From: Aeromonas rivipollensis
GTDB lineage: Bacteria > Pseudomonadota > Gammaproteobacteria > Enterobacterales > Aeromonadaceae
Reading direction: 5' to 3'
NCBI RefSeq assembly: GCF_037811135.1
Contig: NZ_CP149130.1
Location: forward strand, 3,766,001-3,830,000
Length of the DNA stretch: 64,000 nucleotides
Both the position numbers and the translations under genes were made by a program. Below the pieces are notes generated by a model that made no database searches, was not told where the DNA came from, and worked only from the letters and a program-made list of their open reading frames with translations. Positions 1 through 8,568 of this stretch are shown here, piece after piece (the stretch's first letter is position 1; the number at the start of each line of letters is the position of its first letter).

Positions 1-725
1 TCGTCACCCAGCACCAGCACGGAGAGGATGGAGGCCATGCCGAATGCGGCCGCGATGGCGAAGGAGCGACGGGCGAAGGCCACATCACGATTCTTCAGCA
101 GGTAGTAGGAGGAGATGCCCAGCACGAACATGGCGCCCGTGGTGTAGCCCGCCGCCACTGTGTGGACGAACTTGACCTGAGCAACCGGGTTGAACACCAG
201 ATCGGCGAAACTCACCATCTCCATCCGCATGGACTCGAAGTTGAATTCGGCACCGACCGGGTTCTGCATCCAGCCGTTGGCGACCAGGATCCAGAGGGCG
301 GAGAGGTTGGTCCCGAGTGCCATCAGCCAGGTTGCCGCCAGATGCTGGCGCTTGGTGAGGCGATCCCAACCGAAGAAGAACATGCCGACGAAGGTGGACT
401 CCAGGAAGAAGGCCATCAAGCCTTCGATGGCCAGCGGGGCCCCGAAGATATCGCCGACATAGTGGGAGTAGTAAGCCCAGTTGGTACCGAACTGAAACTC
501 CATGGTGAGCCCGGTGGTAACCCCAAGGGCGAAGTTGATACCAAACAACTTGCCCCAGAACTTGGTCATGTCCCGGTACACTGTGTTGTTGGTCATCACA
601 TAGACAGACTCCATGATCGCCAGAATGAAGGCCATTCCCAGCGTCAGGGGTACAAACAGGAAGTGATAAAGGGCCGTCGCAGCGAATTGGAACCGCGATA
701 GGTCTACCACATGCTCAGCAATCAT
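1..725 (-). CDS. cydA: Cytochrome bd ubiquinol oxidase subunit I, N-terminal part (cut by window edge)
   Basis: The first 241 residues are visible; the rest lies left of the window. CydA is the large inner-membrane subunit of the bd-type quinol oxidase, which reduces O2 with high affinity at low oxygen. The translation follows E. coli CydA almost residue for residue: the [15 protein letters not shown] segment carries the N-terminal haem-ligand histidine, followed by [15 protein letters not shown] and FFGWDRL. The ATG at 725 has an AGGAAAC-type ribosome site just upstream. The long upstream region holds perfect FNR-type and ArcA-like sites, fitting oxygen control. Identity is certain from the sequence. 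Confidence 0.97.
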   Translation of the reverse strand, partial: MIAEHVVDLSRFQFAATALYHFLFVPLTLGMAFILAIMESVYVMTNNTVYRDMTKFWGKLFGINFALGVTTGLTMEFQFGTNWAYYSHYVGDIFGAPLAIEGLMAFFLESTFVGMFFFGWDRLTKRQHLAATWLMALGTNLSALWILVANGWMQNPVGAEFNFESMRMEMVSFADLVFNPVAQVKFVHTVAAGYTTGAMFVLGISSYYLLKNRDVAFARRSFAIAAAFGMASILSVLVLGD

Positions 726-882
726 GATGTTTCCTCACCGATTATTGGCACGGCTATTTTAAGTTTTAAGGACAAAGCTTCCATTGGAAGTCCCCGAATG
801 GTCGATCACCCCTCGCGGACTGACCGGATTCGACTGCCACCACATTAACAACAAGGCAATATAGAGGAACAAAAAAAGCTAA

Positions 883-907
883 TGTTTAACATCTGGTAAA
901 CATTAAC
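883..907 (-). promoter_or_regulatory. Candidate ArcA-type direct repeat upstream of cydA
   Basis: Read on the minus strand this segment has GTTTA and GTTAA repeats 11 bp apart, preceded by a further GTTAA. An 11-bp repeat of GTTAA-like elements is the known ArcA~P binding pattern, and cydAB is a classic ArcA target in enteric bacteria. Sited about 160-180 bp before the cydA start. Inference from motif and context only. Confidence 0.45.
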
Positions 908-956
908 TGCAGTTCTATTCTCGCCTATAATGATGGCTGTTTTATATCATCTTTAT

Positions 957-970
957 TTGATTGAAATCAA
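957..970. promoter_or_regulatory. Perfect FNR-type site 1 (TTGATTGAAATCAA)
   Basis: The 14-mer matches the FNR consensus TTGAT-N4-ATCAA exactly. It lies about 230 bp upstream of cydA, in the 700-bp AT-rich gap between cydA and the small gene at 1417. FNR is the oxygen-sensing CRP-family regulator. Confidence 0.75.
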
Positions 971-1070
971 TGTAAACCCATCATCAATACATGCCTTTTC
1001 AAGGCACCTTACAAGCCATTTCCCATTAATATTGGGAGCTTGCTCACAAAAAACATCAAACCGTAAATAC

Positions 1071-1084
1071 TTGATTTAAATCAA
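1071..1084. promoter_or_regulatory. Perfect FNR-type site 2 (TTGATTTAAATCAA)
   Basis: A second exact TTGAT-N4-ATCAA palindrome, 114 bp from the first. It may serve cydA or, less likely, the rightward promoter at 1288. Two perfect copies in one intergenic region argue that the sites are functional. Confidence 0.75.
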
Positions 1085-1287
1085 TTTTAACTCTCGTAAA
1101 AATAGTTTCAATTCTGTTAAGCAAATAGACAAGGTGAGCAGGCTCGCCCTTATCAATCCGGTATTTCGAGAATGACGCAGGCCATCATGAAATCAATTTA
1201 AAACCAACAAAAACACATGTTTATGCGGATTGATTCGCCTCGCAAAATCATTAATTTATCTAATCCGAAACACATAGATTTTCTTGT

Positions 1288-1316
1288 TTGTCCGGCCCGG
1301 CAAGAGCTCCTACAAT
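1288..1316 (+). promoter_or_regulatory. rRNA P1-like sigma70 promoter
   Basis: The -35 is TTGTCC (1288-1293) and the -10 is TACAAT (1311-1316), with a 17-bp spacer. A GC-rich discriminator GCGCC follows at once. The spacer begins GGCCCGG and the whole unit resembles enterobacterial rrn P1 promoters (TTGTC, GGCCGG spacer, TATAAT, GCGCC). Such promoters are strong and subject to stringent, growth-rate control in known cases. It drives only the small unit ending near 1521 or 1608. Confidence 0.7.
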
Positions 1317-1416
1317 GCGCCTCGCAGTGAGGGCACACCTCTGGATACAGGCCGGTCATTCCGGGTTCCCGGTACGTATTCGATGAACATTTCGAACCTG
1401 TTTGTTGGGATTAATG

Positions 1417-1494
1417 ATGAAAAAGTTTGTTGCCAAGACCATCCGTTACTACAAGCTTTCGTTCGTTCAACTCTATCAAATGAACCGACTCTGA
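1417..1494 (+). CDS. Candidate 25-residue basic small protein or leader peptide
   Basis: ATG at 1417 (another in-frame ATG at 1414) opens a 25-codon frame beginning MKKFVAKTIRYYKL and ending in MNRL-stop. A GGGA ribosome site sits six bases upstream. The peptide carries six Lys/Arg and no acidic residue, several aromatic residues, and no obvious membrane segment. It lies about 95 bases downstream of the expected start of the rRNA-like promoter and ends directly at a terminator-like hairpin. I do not recognise it. It could be a small protein, a dual-function RNA, or a chance frame in a non-coding RNA of about 200 nt. Confidence 0.5.
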   Translation: MKKFVAKTIRYYKLSFVQLYQMNRL

Positions 1495-1521
1495 GGCCTC
1501 GCGACGGCTCCTTTGTTTTTT
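1493..1521 (+). terminator. Terminator-like hairpin overlapping the stop of the small ORF
   Basis: An imperfect GAGGCC / GGCTC stem with a short loop is followed by a T-rich run (CTTTGTTTTTT). It would end an RNA of about 200 nt starting near 1323. Confidence 0.5.
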
Positions 1522-1578
1522 CCCGACCGGTCTGCAGACGCACTCACTGTCTGTGAACATCCATCCTGAATTGTCTTT

Positions 1579-1608
1579 GCCCACCGCATCCGCCGTGGGC
1601 TTTTTTTT
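1579..1608 (+). terminator. Strong rho-independent terminator
   Basis: GCCCAC and GTGGGC form a stem followed by eight T. It faces the opposing terminator of ruvB and closes the small rightward unit. Confidence 0.85.
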
Positions 1609-1617
1609 GCCCGGATA

Positions 1618-1644
1618 ATAAAAAACCGCCCTTGGGGGCGGTTT
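1618..1644 (-). terminator. Terminator of ruvAB
   Basis: AAACCGCCC and GGGCGGTTT form a nine-base-pair stem; on the minus strand it is followed by a T run. It lies 18 bp beyond the ruvB stop. Confidence 0.85.
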
Positions 1645-1662
1645 GTCGTTCAAAGGCTGCTT

Positions 1663-2673
1663 TTACTGCTCATCTGGCCGTTGCAGGCCAAAGTGCGCAT
1701 AAGCTCTCGGTGTCGCGATCCGCCCTCTGGGTGTACGTTGCAGATAGCCTTGCTGGATCAGATAAGGCTCCAGCACGTCTTCTATGGTGTCCTTCTCTTC
1801 CCCTATGGCGGCGGCCAGGTTGTCGAGCCCCACGGGCCCCCCCATAAACTTGTCGATGACGGCCAACAATAGCTTGCGGTCCATGAAGTCGAACCCCTCG
1901 TTGTCCACGTCCAGCATGTCCATGGCGCGGGCCGCTATGGGTCCATCAATGCGACCATCGGATTTCACCTGGGCGAAATCCCGCACCCGTCTTAACAGAC
2001 GGTTAGCAATCCGCGGGGTTCCCCGGGAGCGGCGAGCCACCTCCAGCGCACCGTCTCCCGACATGTCGAGCCCGAGGCAGCGGGCGCTGCGGGAGACGAT
2101 GTCGGTGAGATCCTTGACGTTGTAGAACTCGAGACGTTGGACTATCCCGAAACGGTCACGCAGGGGGCTGGTCAGGGAGCCGGCCCGGGTGGTGGCCCCG
2201 ATCAGGGTGAAGGGAGGCAGATCGAGCTTGATGGAGCGGGCGGCAGGCCCCTCTCCTATCATGATGTCGAGCTGGTAATCCTCCATGGCCGGATAGAGCA
2301 CCTCCTCCACTACTGGGCTGAGGCGGTGGATTTCGTCGATGAAGAGCACATCGTTCGGTTCGAGGTTGGTGAGCAGCGCGGCGAGATCCCCCGCCTTCTC
2401 CAGCACGGGCCCCGAGGTGGTCTTGATGTTGACCCCCATCTCGTTGGCCACTATGTTGGCCAGCGTGGTCTTGCCGAGCCCCGGCGGGCCGAAGATCAGC
2501 AGATGATCGAGGGCCTCCCCGCGCTGGCGGGCGGCCTCTATGAAGATCTCCATCTGGTCGCAGACGTGATCCTGCCCGGTGTAATCCGCCAGCTTCTTGG
2601 GCCGGATGGCCCTGTCGATGACCTCGTCCTCGCGGGCGGCACCGGCCGAGATGAGACGATCAGCTTCAATCAT
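1663..2673 (-). CDS. ruvB: Holliday junction branch-migration ATPase RuvB
   Basis: 336 residues, the same length as E. coli RuvB. The AAA+ ring motor drives branch migration of Holliday junctions bound by RuvA. The Walker A is GPPGLGKTT, the Walker B region FIDEIHRLS, with an arginine-finger sensor segment ([14 protein letters not shown]) and the C-terminal winged-helix domain ([16 protein letters not shown]). It follows ruvA by 75 bp on the same strand and ends before its own terminator, so ruvAB is a two-gene unit here. Confidence 0.98.
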   Translation of the reverse strand: MIEADRLISAGAAREDEVIDRAIRPKKLADYTGQDHVCDQMEIFIEAARQRGEALDHLLIFGPPGLGKTTLANIVANEMGVNIKTTSGPVLEKAGDLAALLTNLEPNDVLFIDEIHRLSPVVEEVLYPAMEDYQLDIMIGEGPAARSIKLDLPPFTLIGATTRAGSLTSPLRDRFGIVQRLEFYNVKDLTDIVSRSARCLGLDMSGDGALEVARRSRGTPRIANRLLRRVRDFAQVKSDGRIDGPIAARAMDMLDVDNEGFDFMDRKLLLAVIDKFMGGPVGLDNLAAAIGEEKDTIEDVLEPYLIQQGYLQRTPRGRIATPRAYAHFGLQRPDEQ

Positions 2674-2748
2674 GCACTACCTCACGCTCTGCATCCCCGC
2701 GGTCACAGTAGAGTGATGCAGGATGGTCCGCTTGCTTCATTGTCATCC

Positions 2749-3363
2749 TCACACCAGGCTGCGCAGGGATTCACGGATGATGGCTTCCACCGACATGCCC
2801 TCGCTGGCCACCTTGGCCACGATCTGGCTGGCCTGCTGCGGCTTGTAACCGAGCGCCACCAGGGCACTGGCCGCCTCCTCACTGGCATCGGGGGCCCGCA
2901 GCTGGCTCTCCTGGGCGGGCAGGCTGATGGCGGCAGGGGAGAAGAGATCGTGGCTGACCCAGCCCTTGAGGCGGTCCTTCATCTCCACCACCAGCCGCTC
3001 GGCGGTCTTTTTGCCCACGCCGGGCAGCTTGACCAGAGAGCTTATCTCCTCGCGCTCGACGCTCATCACGAACTGGGTGGCCGTCATGCCGGAGAGAATG
3101 GCCAGCGCCAGTTTGGGGCCGACGCCGTTGGTCTTGATCAGCTCGCGAAACAGCGCCCGTTCCTGCTTGTGGTTGAAGCCATAGAGCAGCTGGGCATCTT
3201 CGCGCACCACGAAGTGGGTGTGAATGGCAGCTTCCTTCCCGAGCTCGGGCAGGTCGTAGAAGCAGCTCATGGGCATATGCACTTCATAACCCACGCCTCC
3301 CACCTCGAGCAACACCTCGGGGGGATTCTTCTCAATCACAATGCCTCTCAAGCGACCGATCAC
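2749..3363 (-). CDS. ruvA: Holliday junction DNA-binding protein RuvA
   Basis: 204 residues starting with GTG, supported by a GAGGAGA ribosome site upstream. RuvA binds four-way junctions and loads RuvB. The order of domains is visible: OB-fold ([15 protein letters not shown]), tandem helix-hairpin-helix ([16 protein letters not shown]) and the C-terminal RuvB-contact domain ([18 protein letters not shown]). A LexA-type box lies 59-74 bp upstream, fitting SOS induction. ruvC, usually just upstream in gammaproteobacteria, is not present between ruvA and the divergent chemoreceptor. Confidence 0.97.
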   Translation of the reverse strand: MIGRLRGIVIEKNPPEVLLEVGGVGYEVHMPMSCFYDLPELGKEAAIHTHFVVREDAQLLYGFNHKQERALFRELIKTNGVGPKLALAILSGMTATQFVMSVEREEISSLVKLPGVGKKTAERLVVEMKDRLKGWVSHDLFSPAAISLPAQESQLRAPDASEEAASALVALGYKPQQASQIVAKVASEGMSVEAIIRESLRSLV

Positions 3364-3421
3364 GGCTTATCTCCTCAACCAACACAGCTAGCAATAAAGT
3401 GGCTCCTAGCATAAAGAATAA

Positions 3422-3437
3422 CTGGATAAGTATCCAG
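3422..3437 (-). promoter_or_regulatory. LexA (SOS) box upstream of ruvA
   Basis: CTGGATAAGTATCCAG is a perfect palindrome of the CTG-N10-CAG class. On the minus strand it overlaps the likely -35 of a promoter with a TATGCT -10 nearer ruvA. ruvAB is a known LexA target in enteric bacteria. Confidence 0.75.
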
Positions 3438-3591
3438 CATAGGGCCGCGGAGGACAGCAAGGGAGACTGGCTACCCTGATACACTTGGCGCAGATCTGAG
3501 CAGTCACTTTATTTTCCAGCGGGAATGGCGCATCTTGGCCATTGAGCGAACACTCAGTGGGCTTGTTCGGAACCAAGGAAGGTCCTGCATC

Positions 3592-5601
3592 ATGAAAATT
3601 GTCACGACATCGAATCTTGGGCTCACTATCCTGCTCGGCTGCACACTGGGCATGGGGGTGATCGGCTGGTATGGCAGCCAGCGGCTGGCCGATTTGCTCT
3701 CCTATGTATTGGGTGCCGCCTGGCAAACGGCCGATGGCGCCATGGAGGGATCCATCGAGCTGGGCAATCAGTCGCTCTATATCCAGAAAATGCTCAGAGG
3801 CATGCCCCTTGACGAGCCCGAGCTGCACCGGGCCAAACAGGCGGGCACCGACGCCTTGCGACGGGTAGAGCAAGGCAAGCTCATCGATGCGACGGCGCTC
3901 GGCACCCTGAACCGGCATGAAGAGGGCTATCAGCAACAGCAGGAAAAACTGCTGAGGCTCTACCGCACCTTTACCGATGTTGATCAGGCGCTGCGCGCCA
4001 CTTCGGAGCGCATGTCACGCCTCTCGACCCAGCTGGAAGTGATCGGTGATGGCGCGGTCGAGAGCCTCACCCGGTCACCGGATCAGGCCATCAGCTGGAA
4101 TGGCGGCCTCGCCACCCGCTGGCAGGCGGCCGACGGCGGTATGGAGGCCAACATAGGTTTCCTGCGTCAGCTCTATGCCCTGGAGAAGATGCAGAGTGAA
4201 GGCCCCACTCCCGCCATCCAGGCCGAACTGGCCGAGGCCACCCGCTTCTACCAGGAGGCGGTCGACGGCATGCTGGCGACCGGCCTGTTCGATGTGCCCG
4301 GTGAAGGGGAGTTCGCCGGCCAGTCGCTCGCCACCCAGTATCGTGCCCTGCAGGCCGACAACACCCGCCTGATCCGTGAGTGGATCTCCGCCCTGACCGA
4401 TTACCAGAGCCAGCTGACTCGTTACGACGGCAGTGCCGAACAGCTCAAGCAGGCACTGGTCGAGGTCGAGGCCAAGGGGGATGCCACTGTCGAGGATCAG
4501 GTGAATCAGCTCAATACCATCATCGGCCATACCAGGAACCTGATCCTGGGCGCCCTGGTGTTGAGCCTGCTGATTGTCGCCCTCTGCGGCATCTGGCTGG
4601 TGCGCACCATAGTCCGCCCCCTGTTGCAGGTTGACCGGCGCATGCAGGACATAGCCGCGGGCGACGGGGATCTCAATGCCCGCATCAACCTCAAGCGAAA
4701 CGACGAGCTGGGCTCGCTGGCCGGCAGCGTGGATCGCTTCATCGAGAAACTGCAGCAGATGATCCGCGCCACCATGGACAACAACCAGCACATCAACCAG
4801 CACGTGCACACCTCGGTCAACCGGGTCGAGGCCATCAGCCAGAGCAGCCGTCAAACCGCCATGCATGCCCAGGCGCTGCACCACGACAGCGAGCAGATGG
4901 TGCAGGTTGCCACCTCCATCTCTGACAACTGCGGCCTGGCCGCGCACAATGCCAACGAGGTCCGCCAACTGACCACACAGAGCAGCCAGTATGTGACCTC
5001 TGCCAGCGCAGGCATGCAGCGCGTGGTGGTGGAAGTGGGCGAGTGCGCCACCGCCATCAATGCCCTCAAGGAGCAGGCGGGACAAATTGGCCAGATCATC
5101 TCCACTATCAGCAGCATCTCGGAGCAGACCAACCTGCTGGCCCTCAACGCCGCCATCGAGGCCGCCCGGGCGGGTGAGATGGGTTGCGGTTTTGCCGTGG
5201 TGGCCGATGAAGTGCGCACCCTGGCCAACCGCACCGCCGCCTCCAGCGCCGAGATAACCGAGGTGATCAGCAGCATCCAGCAGCAGACCGGGCAGGCCTA
5301 TCTGATGATGCAACGCAACCTGAAAACCGTGGAATCAGGCATGGCGGATTCCGACAACACCAAGCAGATCCTGTTCAAGGTAGAGGAGGCCATCGACCAG
5401 TTGGCAGACATGGTGCAACAGGTAGCGGATGCCACCAGCCAGCTCTCCCACACCCTGAGCCACACCACCGACAAGGTCTCGGACATCAGCCTGCAGGCCC
5501 AGACCGGTGAGCAGGAGGCGCAGGAGTGCCTGCAGCTGGCCTCCTCCCTCCATCAGGCCAGCTTGCAGCAGCAGCGACTGCTGTCGCAGTTTCGGGTCTA
5601 A
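3592..5601 (+). CDS. Methyl-accepting chemotaxis protein with a bimodular periplasmic sensor
   Basis: 669 residues from the ATG at 3592, chosen for its AAGGAAGG ribosome site; the frame is open further upstream. TM1 spans about residues 8-28 and TM2 about 316-338, followed by HAMP and a long signalling coiled coil. The periplasmic part contains two related halves, each opening with a W-Q-x-A-D-G-x-M-E motif (residues 44 and 177), as in helical bimodular (HBM/McpS-type) sensors. The kinase-control hairpin, near residue 525, is unusual: the near-invariant [14 protein letters not shown] reads [14 protein letters not shown]. No C-terminal CheR-docking pentapeptide is seen. Ligand unknown. Confidence 0.93.
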   Translation: MKIVTTSNLGLTILLGCTLGMGVIGWYGSQRLADLLSYVLGAAWQTADGAMEGSIELGNQSLYIQKMLRGMPLDEPELHRAKQAGTDALRRVEQGKLIDATALGTLNRHEEGYQQQQEKLLRLYRTFTDVDQALRATSERMSRLSTQLEVIGDGAVESLTRSPDQAISWNGGLATRWQAADGGMEANIGFLRQLYALEKMQSEGPTPAIQAELAEATRFYQEAVDGMLATGLFDVPGEGEFAGQSLATQYRALQADNTRLIREWISALTDYQSQLTRYDGSAEQLKQALVEVEAKGDATVEDQVNQLNTIIGHTRNLILGALVLSLLIVALCGIWLVRTIVRPLLQVDRRMQDIAAGDGDLNARINLKRNDELGSLAGSVDRFIEKLQQMIRATMDNNQHINQHVHTSVNRVEAISQSSRQTAMHAQALHHDSEQMVQVATSISDNCGLAAHNANEVRQLTTQSSQYVTSASAGMQRVVVEVGECATAINALKEQAGQIGQIISTISSISEQTNLLALNAAIEAARAGEMGCGFAVVADEVRTLANRTAASSAEITEVISSIQQQTGQAYLMMQRNLKTVESGMADSDNTKQILFKVEEAIDQLADMVQQVADATSQLSHTLSHTTDKVSDISLQAQTGEQEAQECLQLASSLHQASLQQQRLLSQFRV

Positions 5602-5605
5602 CGTA

Positions 5606-5629
5606 AGCGGGGGTCCGCCCCCGCTTTCT
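5606..5629 (+). terminator. Terminator of the chemoreceptor gene
   Basis: AGCGGGGG and CCCCCGCT form an eight-pair stem with a TCCG loop, followed by a short T/C run, just after the stop codon. Confidence 0.75.
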
Positions 5630-5736
5630 CCCGCTGTGCAAATTTAGCCCTTGGGCAGCAACGCCCGGCCTGTTAAAATTCCGCACTTGAAATTTTCCAG
5701 GGCCCAGCGGCCCGTCTCACGTTAAGGTTCATCGCG

Positions 5737-7461
5737 ATGCGTACCAGCCAATATCTGCTTTCCACTCTCAAGGAAACCCCCTCCGACGCTGAGGTCATCA
5801 GCCACCAGCTGATGCTGCGTGCCGGGATGATCCGTAAACTGGCCTCCGGCATGTACGCCTGGCTGCCAACCGGTCTGCGGGTACTGAAAAAGATCGAGAA
5901 CATTGTTCGCGAAGAGATGAACAATGCTGGTGCCATCGAAGTCTCCATGCCGGTGGTGCAACCCGCCGAGCTGTGGCAGGAGTCCGGCCGCTGGGATGAC
6001 TACGGTCCCGAGCTGTGCCGCCTGACCGACCGCCACAACCGCCCCTTCGTGCTGGGCCCGACCCACGAAGAGGTGATCACTGCGCTGGTGCGTTACGAAG
6101 TGAACAGCTACAAGCAGCTGCCGCTCAACCTCTACCAGATCCAGACCAAGTTCCGTGACGAGGTGCGTCCCCGTTTCGGCGTGATGCGCGGCCGCGAGTT
6201 CCTGATGAAGGATGCCTACTCCTTCCACATCGACAAGGCCTCGCTGATCGAGACCTACGAGAAGATGCACGCCGCCTACTGCGCCGCCTTCACCCGCATG
6301 GGGCTGAACTTCCGTCCGGTGCAGGCCGATACCGGCTCCATCGGCGGTACTGGCTCCCACGAATTCCAGGTGCTGGCCGAGAGCGGTGAAGACTTGATCG
6401 CCTTCTCCGATACATCAGATTACGCCGCCAACATCGAGATGGCCGAAGCCCTGGCACCGGCTGGCGAGCGCGCTGCTGCAACCAAAGCCCTGACCAAGGT
6501 TGCCACCCCGAATGTCCATACCATCGACGAAGTGGCCGCCTTCCTGAACGTGGCCCCGACCGCCATCGCCAAGACCCTGCTGGTACTGGCGGAAGCGGAC
6601 GAGCACGGCAAGCAGGCCGTCATCGCCCTGGTGCTGCGTGGCGACCACGAGCTGAACGAAATCAAGGCCGAGAAGCTCCCTGGCGTGGCCAACCCGCTGA
6701 CCTTCGCAGGCGACGAGCAGATCAAGGCTGCCGCCGGTTGCGACGCAGGCTCCATCGGCCCGGTCGGCTTTGCCGGTCGCATCATCGTCGATCGCAGCGC
6801 CGCCCACCTGGCGGACTTCGTCTGCGGTGCCAACGAGACCGGCTTCCACCTGACCGGTGCCAACTGGGATCGCGACATCGCCACCTATGACGTTGCCGAC
6901 CTGCGCAACGTGGTGGAAGGCGACCCCAGCCCCTGCGGCCAGGGCAAGCTGCTGCTCAAGCGCGGTATCGAAGTGGGCCACATCTTCCAGCTGGGTACCA
7001 AGTACTCCGAAGCCATGAAGGCGAGCGTGCTGAACGAGGGCGGCAAGTCCGTCACCATGGAGATGGGTTGCTACGGCATAGGTGTGTCCCGTCTGGTGGC
7101 GGCCGCCATCGAGCAGAACAACGACCAGTACGGCATCATCTGGCCGGAAGCCATAGCCCCGTTCGAAGTGGCCATAGTGCCAATGAACATGCACAAGTCC
7201 GAGCGCGTCGCCGAGCAGGCGCAGCAGTTCTACGCCGAGCTGAAAGCCGCCGGTGTGGACGTCTTGTTCGACGACCGTAAAGAGCGCCCGGGCGTGATGT
7301 TCGCCGACATGGAGCTGATCGGTGTGCCGCACGCCATCGTCATCGGCGACCGGGGTCTGGACAACGGCGTGGTGGAGTACAAGTGCCGCCGCACCGGCGA
7401 GAAGCAGGAAGTGGCGATCAGCGAGATCGTTGCCATGCTCAAGGCCAAGCTGGGCCGCTAA
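5737..7461 (+). CDS. proS: Prolyl-tRNA synthetase
   Basis: 574 residues, as for E. coli ProS (572). It charges tRNA-Pro in the cytoplasm. Class II motifs are visible: motif 2 around [21 protein letters not shown], split by NcRGREF spacing, and motif 3 [17 protein letters not shown]. Between motifs 2 and 3 lies the roughly 180-residue editing (INS/YbaK-like) domain that removes Ala from tRNA-Pro. The last 121 coding bases plus one base are duplicated exactly at 8569-8690, downstream of a foreign-looking exonuclease gene. The gene itself is intact, so whatever inserted behind it preserved its reading frame. Confidence 0.98.
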   Translation: MRTSQYLLSTLKETPSDAEVISHQLMLRAGMIRKLASGMYAWLPTGLRVLKKIENIVREEMNNAGAIEVSMPVVQPAELWQESGRWDDYGPELCRLTDRHNRPFVLGPTHEEVITALVRYEVNSYKQLPLNLYQIQTKFRDEVRPRFGVMRGREFLMKDAYSFHIDKASLIETYEKMHAAYCAAFTRMGLNFRPVQADTGSIGGTGSHEFQVLAESGEDLIAFSDTSDYAANIEMAEALAPAGERAAATKALTKVATPNVHTIDEVAAFLNVAPTAIAKTLLVLAEADEHGKQAVIALVLRGDHELNEIKAEKLPGVANPLTFAGDEQIKAAAGCDAGSIGPVGFAGRIIVDRSAAHLADFVCGANETGFHLTGANWDRDIATYDVADLRNVVEGDPSPCGQGKLLLKRGIEVGHIFQLGTKYSEAMKASVLNEGGKSVTMEMGCYGIGVSRLVAAAIEQNNDQYGIIWPEAIAPFEVAIVPMNMHKSERVAEQAQQFYAELKAAGVDVLFDDRKERPGVMFADMELIGVPHAIVIGDRGLDNGVVEYKCRRTGEKQEVAISEIVAMLKAKLGR

Positions 7462-7462
7462 T
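7341..7462 (+). repeat. Direct repeat, left copy (3' end of proS)
   Basis: This 122-bp segment, ending in the proS stop codon plus one T, is identical base for base to 8569-8690 (offset 1,228). The flanks differ on both sides: T versus G before it, A versus T after it. It is the functional copy. Confidence 0.97.
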
Positions 7463-7495
7463 AGCGCCTGCTAACTCTGCTTTTCGTTTTCGATA

Positions 7496-7532
7496 AAAAG
7501 GCCCCGGGTGTGAATTTCACTCGGGGCTTTTT
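7496..7532 (+). terminator. Rho-independent terminator after proS
   Basis: GCCCCG and CGGGGC form the stem core, with an inner GTGAA/TTCAC pairing, A-run before and T-run after. It can stop transcription in both directions and isolates the exonuclease gene from proS. Confidence 0.85.
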
Positions 7533-7656
7533 ATATGTTGCCTGTCTCTGCTGCTCATCACAAAAGCAAGGGTCCAGCAGCATCTCGATATTGCGCTGTA
7601 CATGAAGTAGCAGATTTTCTAGACTGACGTTCTTTATCCAGATTGCCCGAGAGATT

Positions 7657-8286
7657 ATGTCCACTGCCTTAGCCAATACCGTCGTCGTGCTCGATTTCGA
7701 GACTACCGGGCTCTCACCAGGACAAGGTGATAGAGCGATCGAAATTGGCGCCGTCCGGATTGAAAACGGTCACATCAGTGAACGTTTTTCGGCGTTGATG
7801 AATCCTGGCTTTAACGTAAGCAGCTTTATTGAGCAATATACCGGGATCAGTAATGCCATGCTGAAACAGGCGCCACCTTGCGGCGAGGTGATGGCGGACT
7901 TCGTCAAGTTTATCGGTGATGATAATCTGGTCGCCCATAATGCCTCCTTCGACAAGCGCTTTCTGGATGCTGAAATAGAGCGGCTGTCGACGCACTATCC
8001 TGGGCAGTTCGCCTGCTCCTTGCTGCTGTCGAGACGGTTATTCCCCGAGGCGCCGAACCATAAGTTGGCTACCTTGGTGCAATACCAGAATTTACCCAAT
8101 GACGGGGTATTTCACCGCGCCTTGGCCGATGCCGAAGTGACGGCGCATCTGTGGCTCGCTCTGTTAAAGGAATTAGAGTGCCGGCATGGCATTTTCAACC
8201 CTGATTTTGAATTGCTGCTAACCCTTGGCAAAAAATCAAAGCATGCAGTTCAGTCTTTCCTGCAGGGATATGCGACTAAAAAATGA
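7657..8286 (+). CDS. DnaQ-like DEDDh 3'-5' exonuclease, stand-alone
   Basis: 209 residues with the three exonuclease motifs of the DnaQ/RNase T fold. Motif I is DFETTG (D13, E15), motif II HNASFD (H94, D99), and motif III HRALADAE (H153, D158), so the active site is complete and of the DEDDh type. There is no polymerase, UvrC or BRCT domain; about 50 residues follow motif III without a recognised domain. It degrades single-stranded DNA or RNA from the 3' end by family; the substrate is unknown. It is not the replicative DnaQ (too short at the C-terminus, wrong context). The gene is lower in GC than its neighbours and lies between two copies of the proS tail, which suggests acquisition. A defence or repair role is possible but not shown. 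Confidence 0.9.
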   Translation: MSTALANTVVVLDFETTGLSPGQGDRAIEIGAVRIENGHISERFSALMNPGFNVSSFIEQYTGISNAMLKQAPPCGEVMADFVKFIGDDNLVAHNASFDKRFLDAEIERLSTHYPGQFACSLLLSRRLFPEAPNHKLATLVQYQNLPNDGVFHRALADAEVTAHLWLALLKELECRHGIFNPDFELLLTLGKKSKHAVQSFLQGYATKK

Positions 8287-8568
8287 GTCACTCAGATACA
8301 ATTAACCCCCACCAGAATTTAAATATGATTCCGTATGGGACTGGATATACATTCGTTATATTCTAAAAATGAAACGCTGGAGTGGTAAGTTGCGATAACA
8401 CATTATAAAAATAGGTGCTTTTGTCATTTCACTCTAAACTTTTATTTTTACACATTGATAATGCCAACCTTAATTAATACATTGCATTGTCGGCCTTAAA
8501 ATATATCAATCATTCCCACATCCCATTGCACAACATATTACCCATATCCCGCTGGCGATGCCCCAGAG
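8287..8568. other. AT-rich non-coding tail of the exonuclease unit
   Basis: 282 bp with strikingly high A+T compared with everything around it. Only very short frames occur (for example 13 codons from an ATG near 8323), none with a convincing ribosome site. No clear terminator hairpin follows the exonuclease stop. It may hold the 3' UTR, a non-coding RNA, or the recombination end of the unit. Confidence 0.5.

Larger units (their letters stand above)
726..1287. other. Long AT-rich intergenic regulatory region
   Basis: No credible ORF lies here. The stretch is clearly richer in A and T than the flanking genes and contains the two FNR-type palindromes and the ArcA-like repeat described separately. 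The part just left of 1288 is A/T-rich and could act as an UP element for the rRNA-like promoter. Confidence 0.6.

Noticed and set aside
1284..1521. tRNA or truncated rRNA gene behind the rRNA-like promoter
   Set aside because: No cloverleaf or rRNA segment could be found in either strand of the transcript region.
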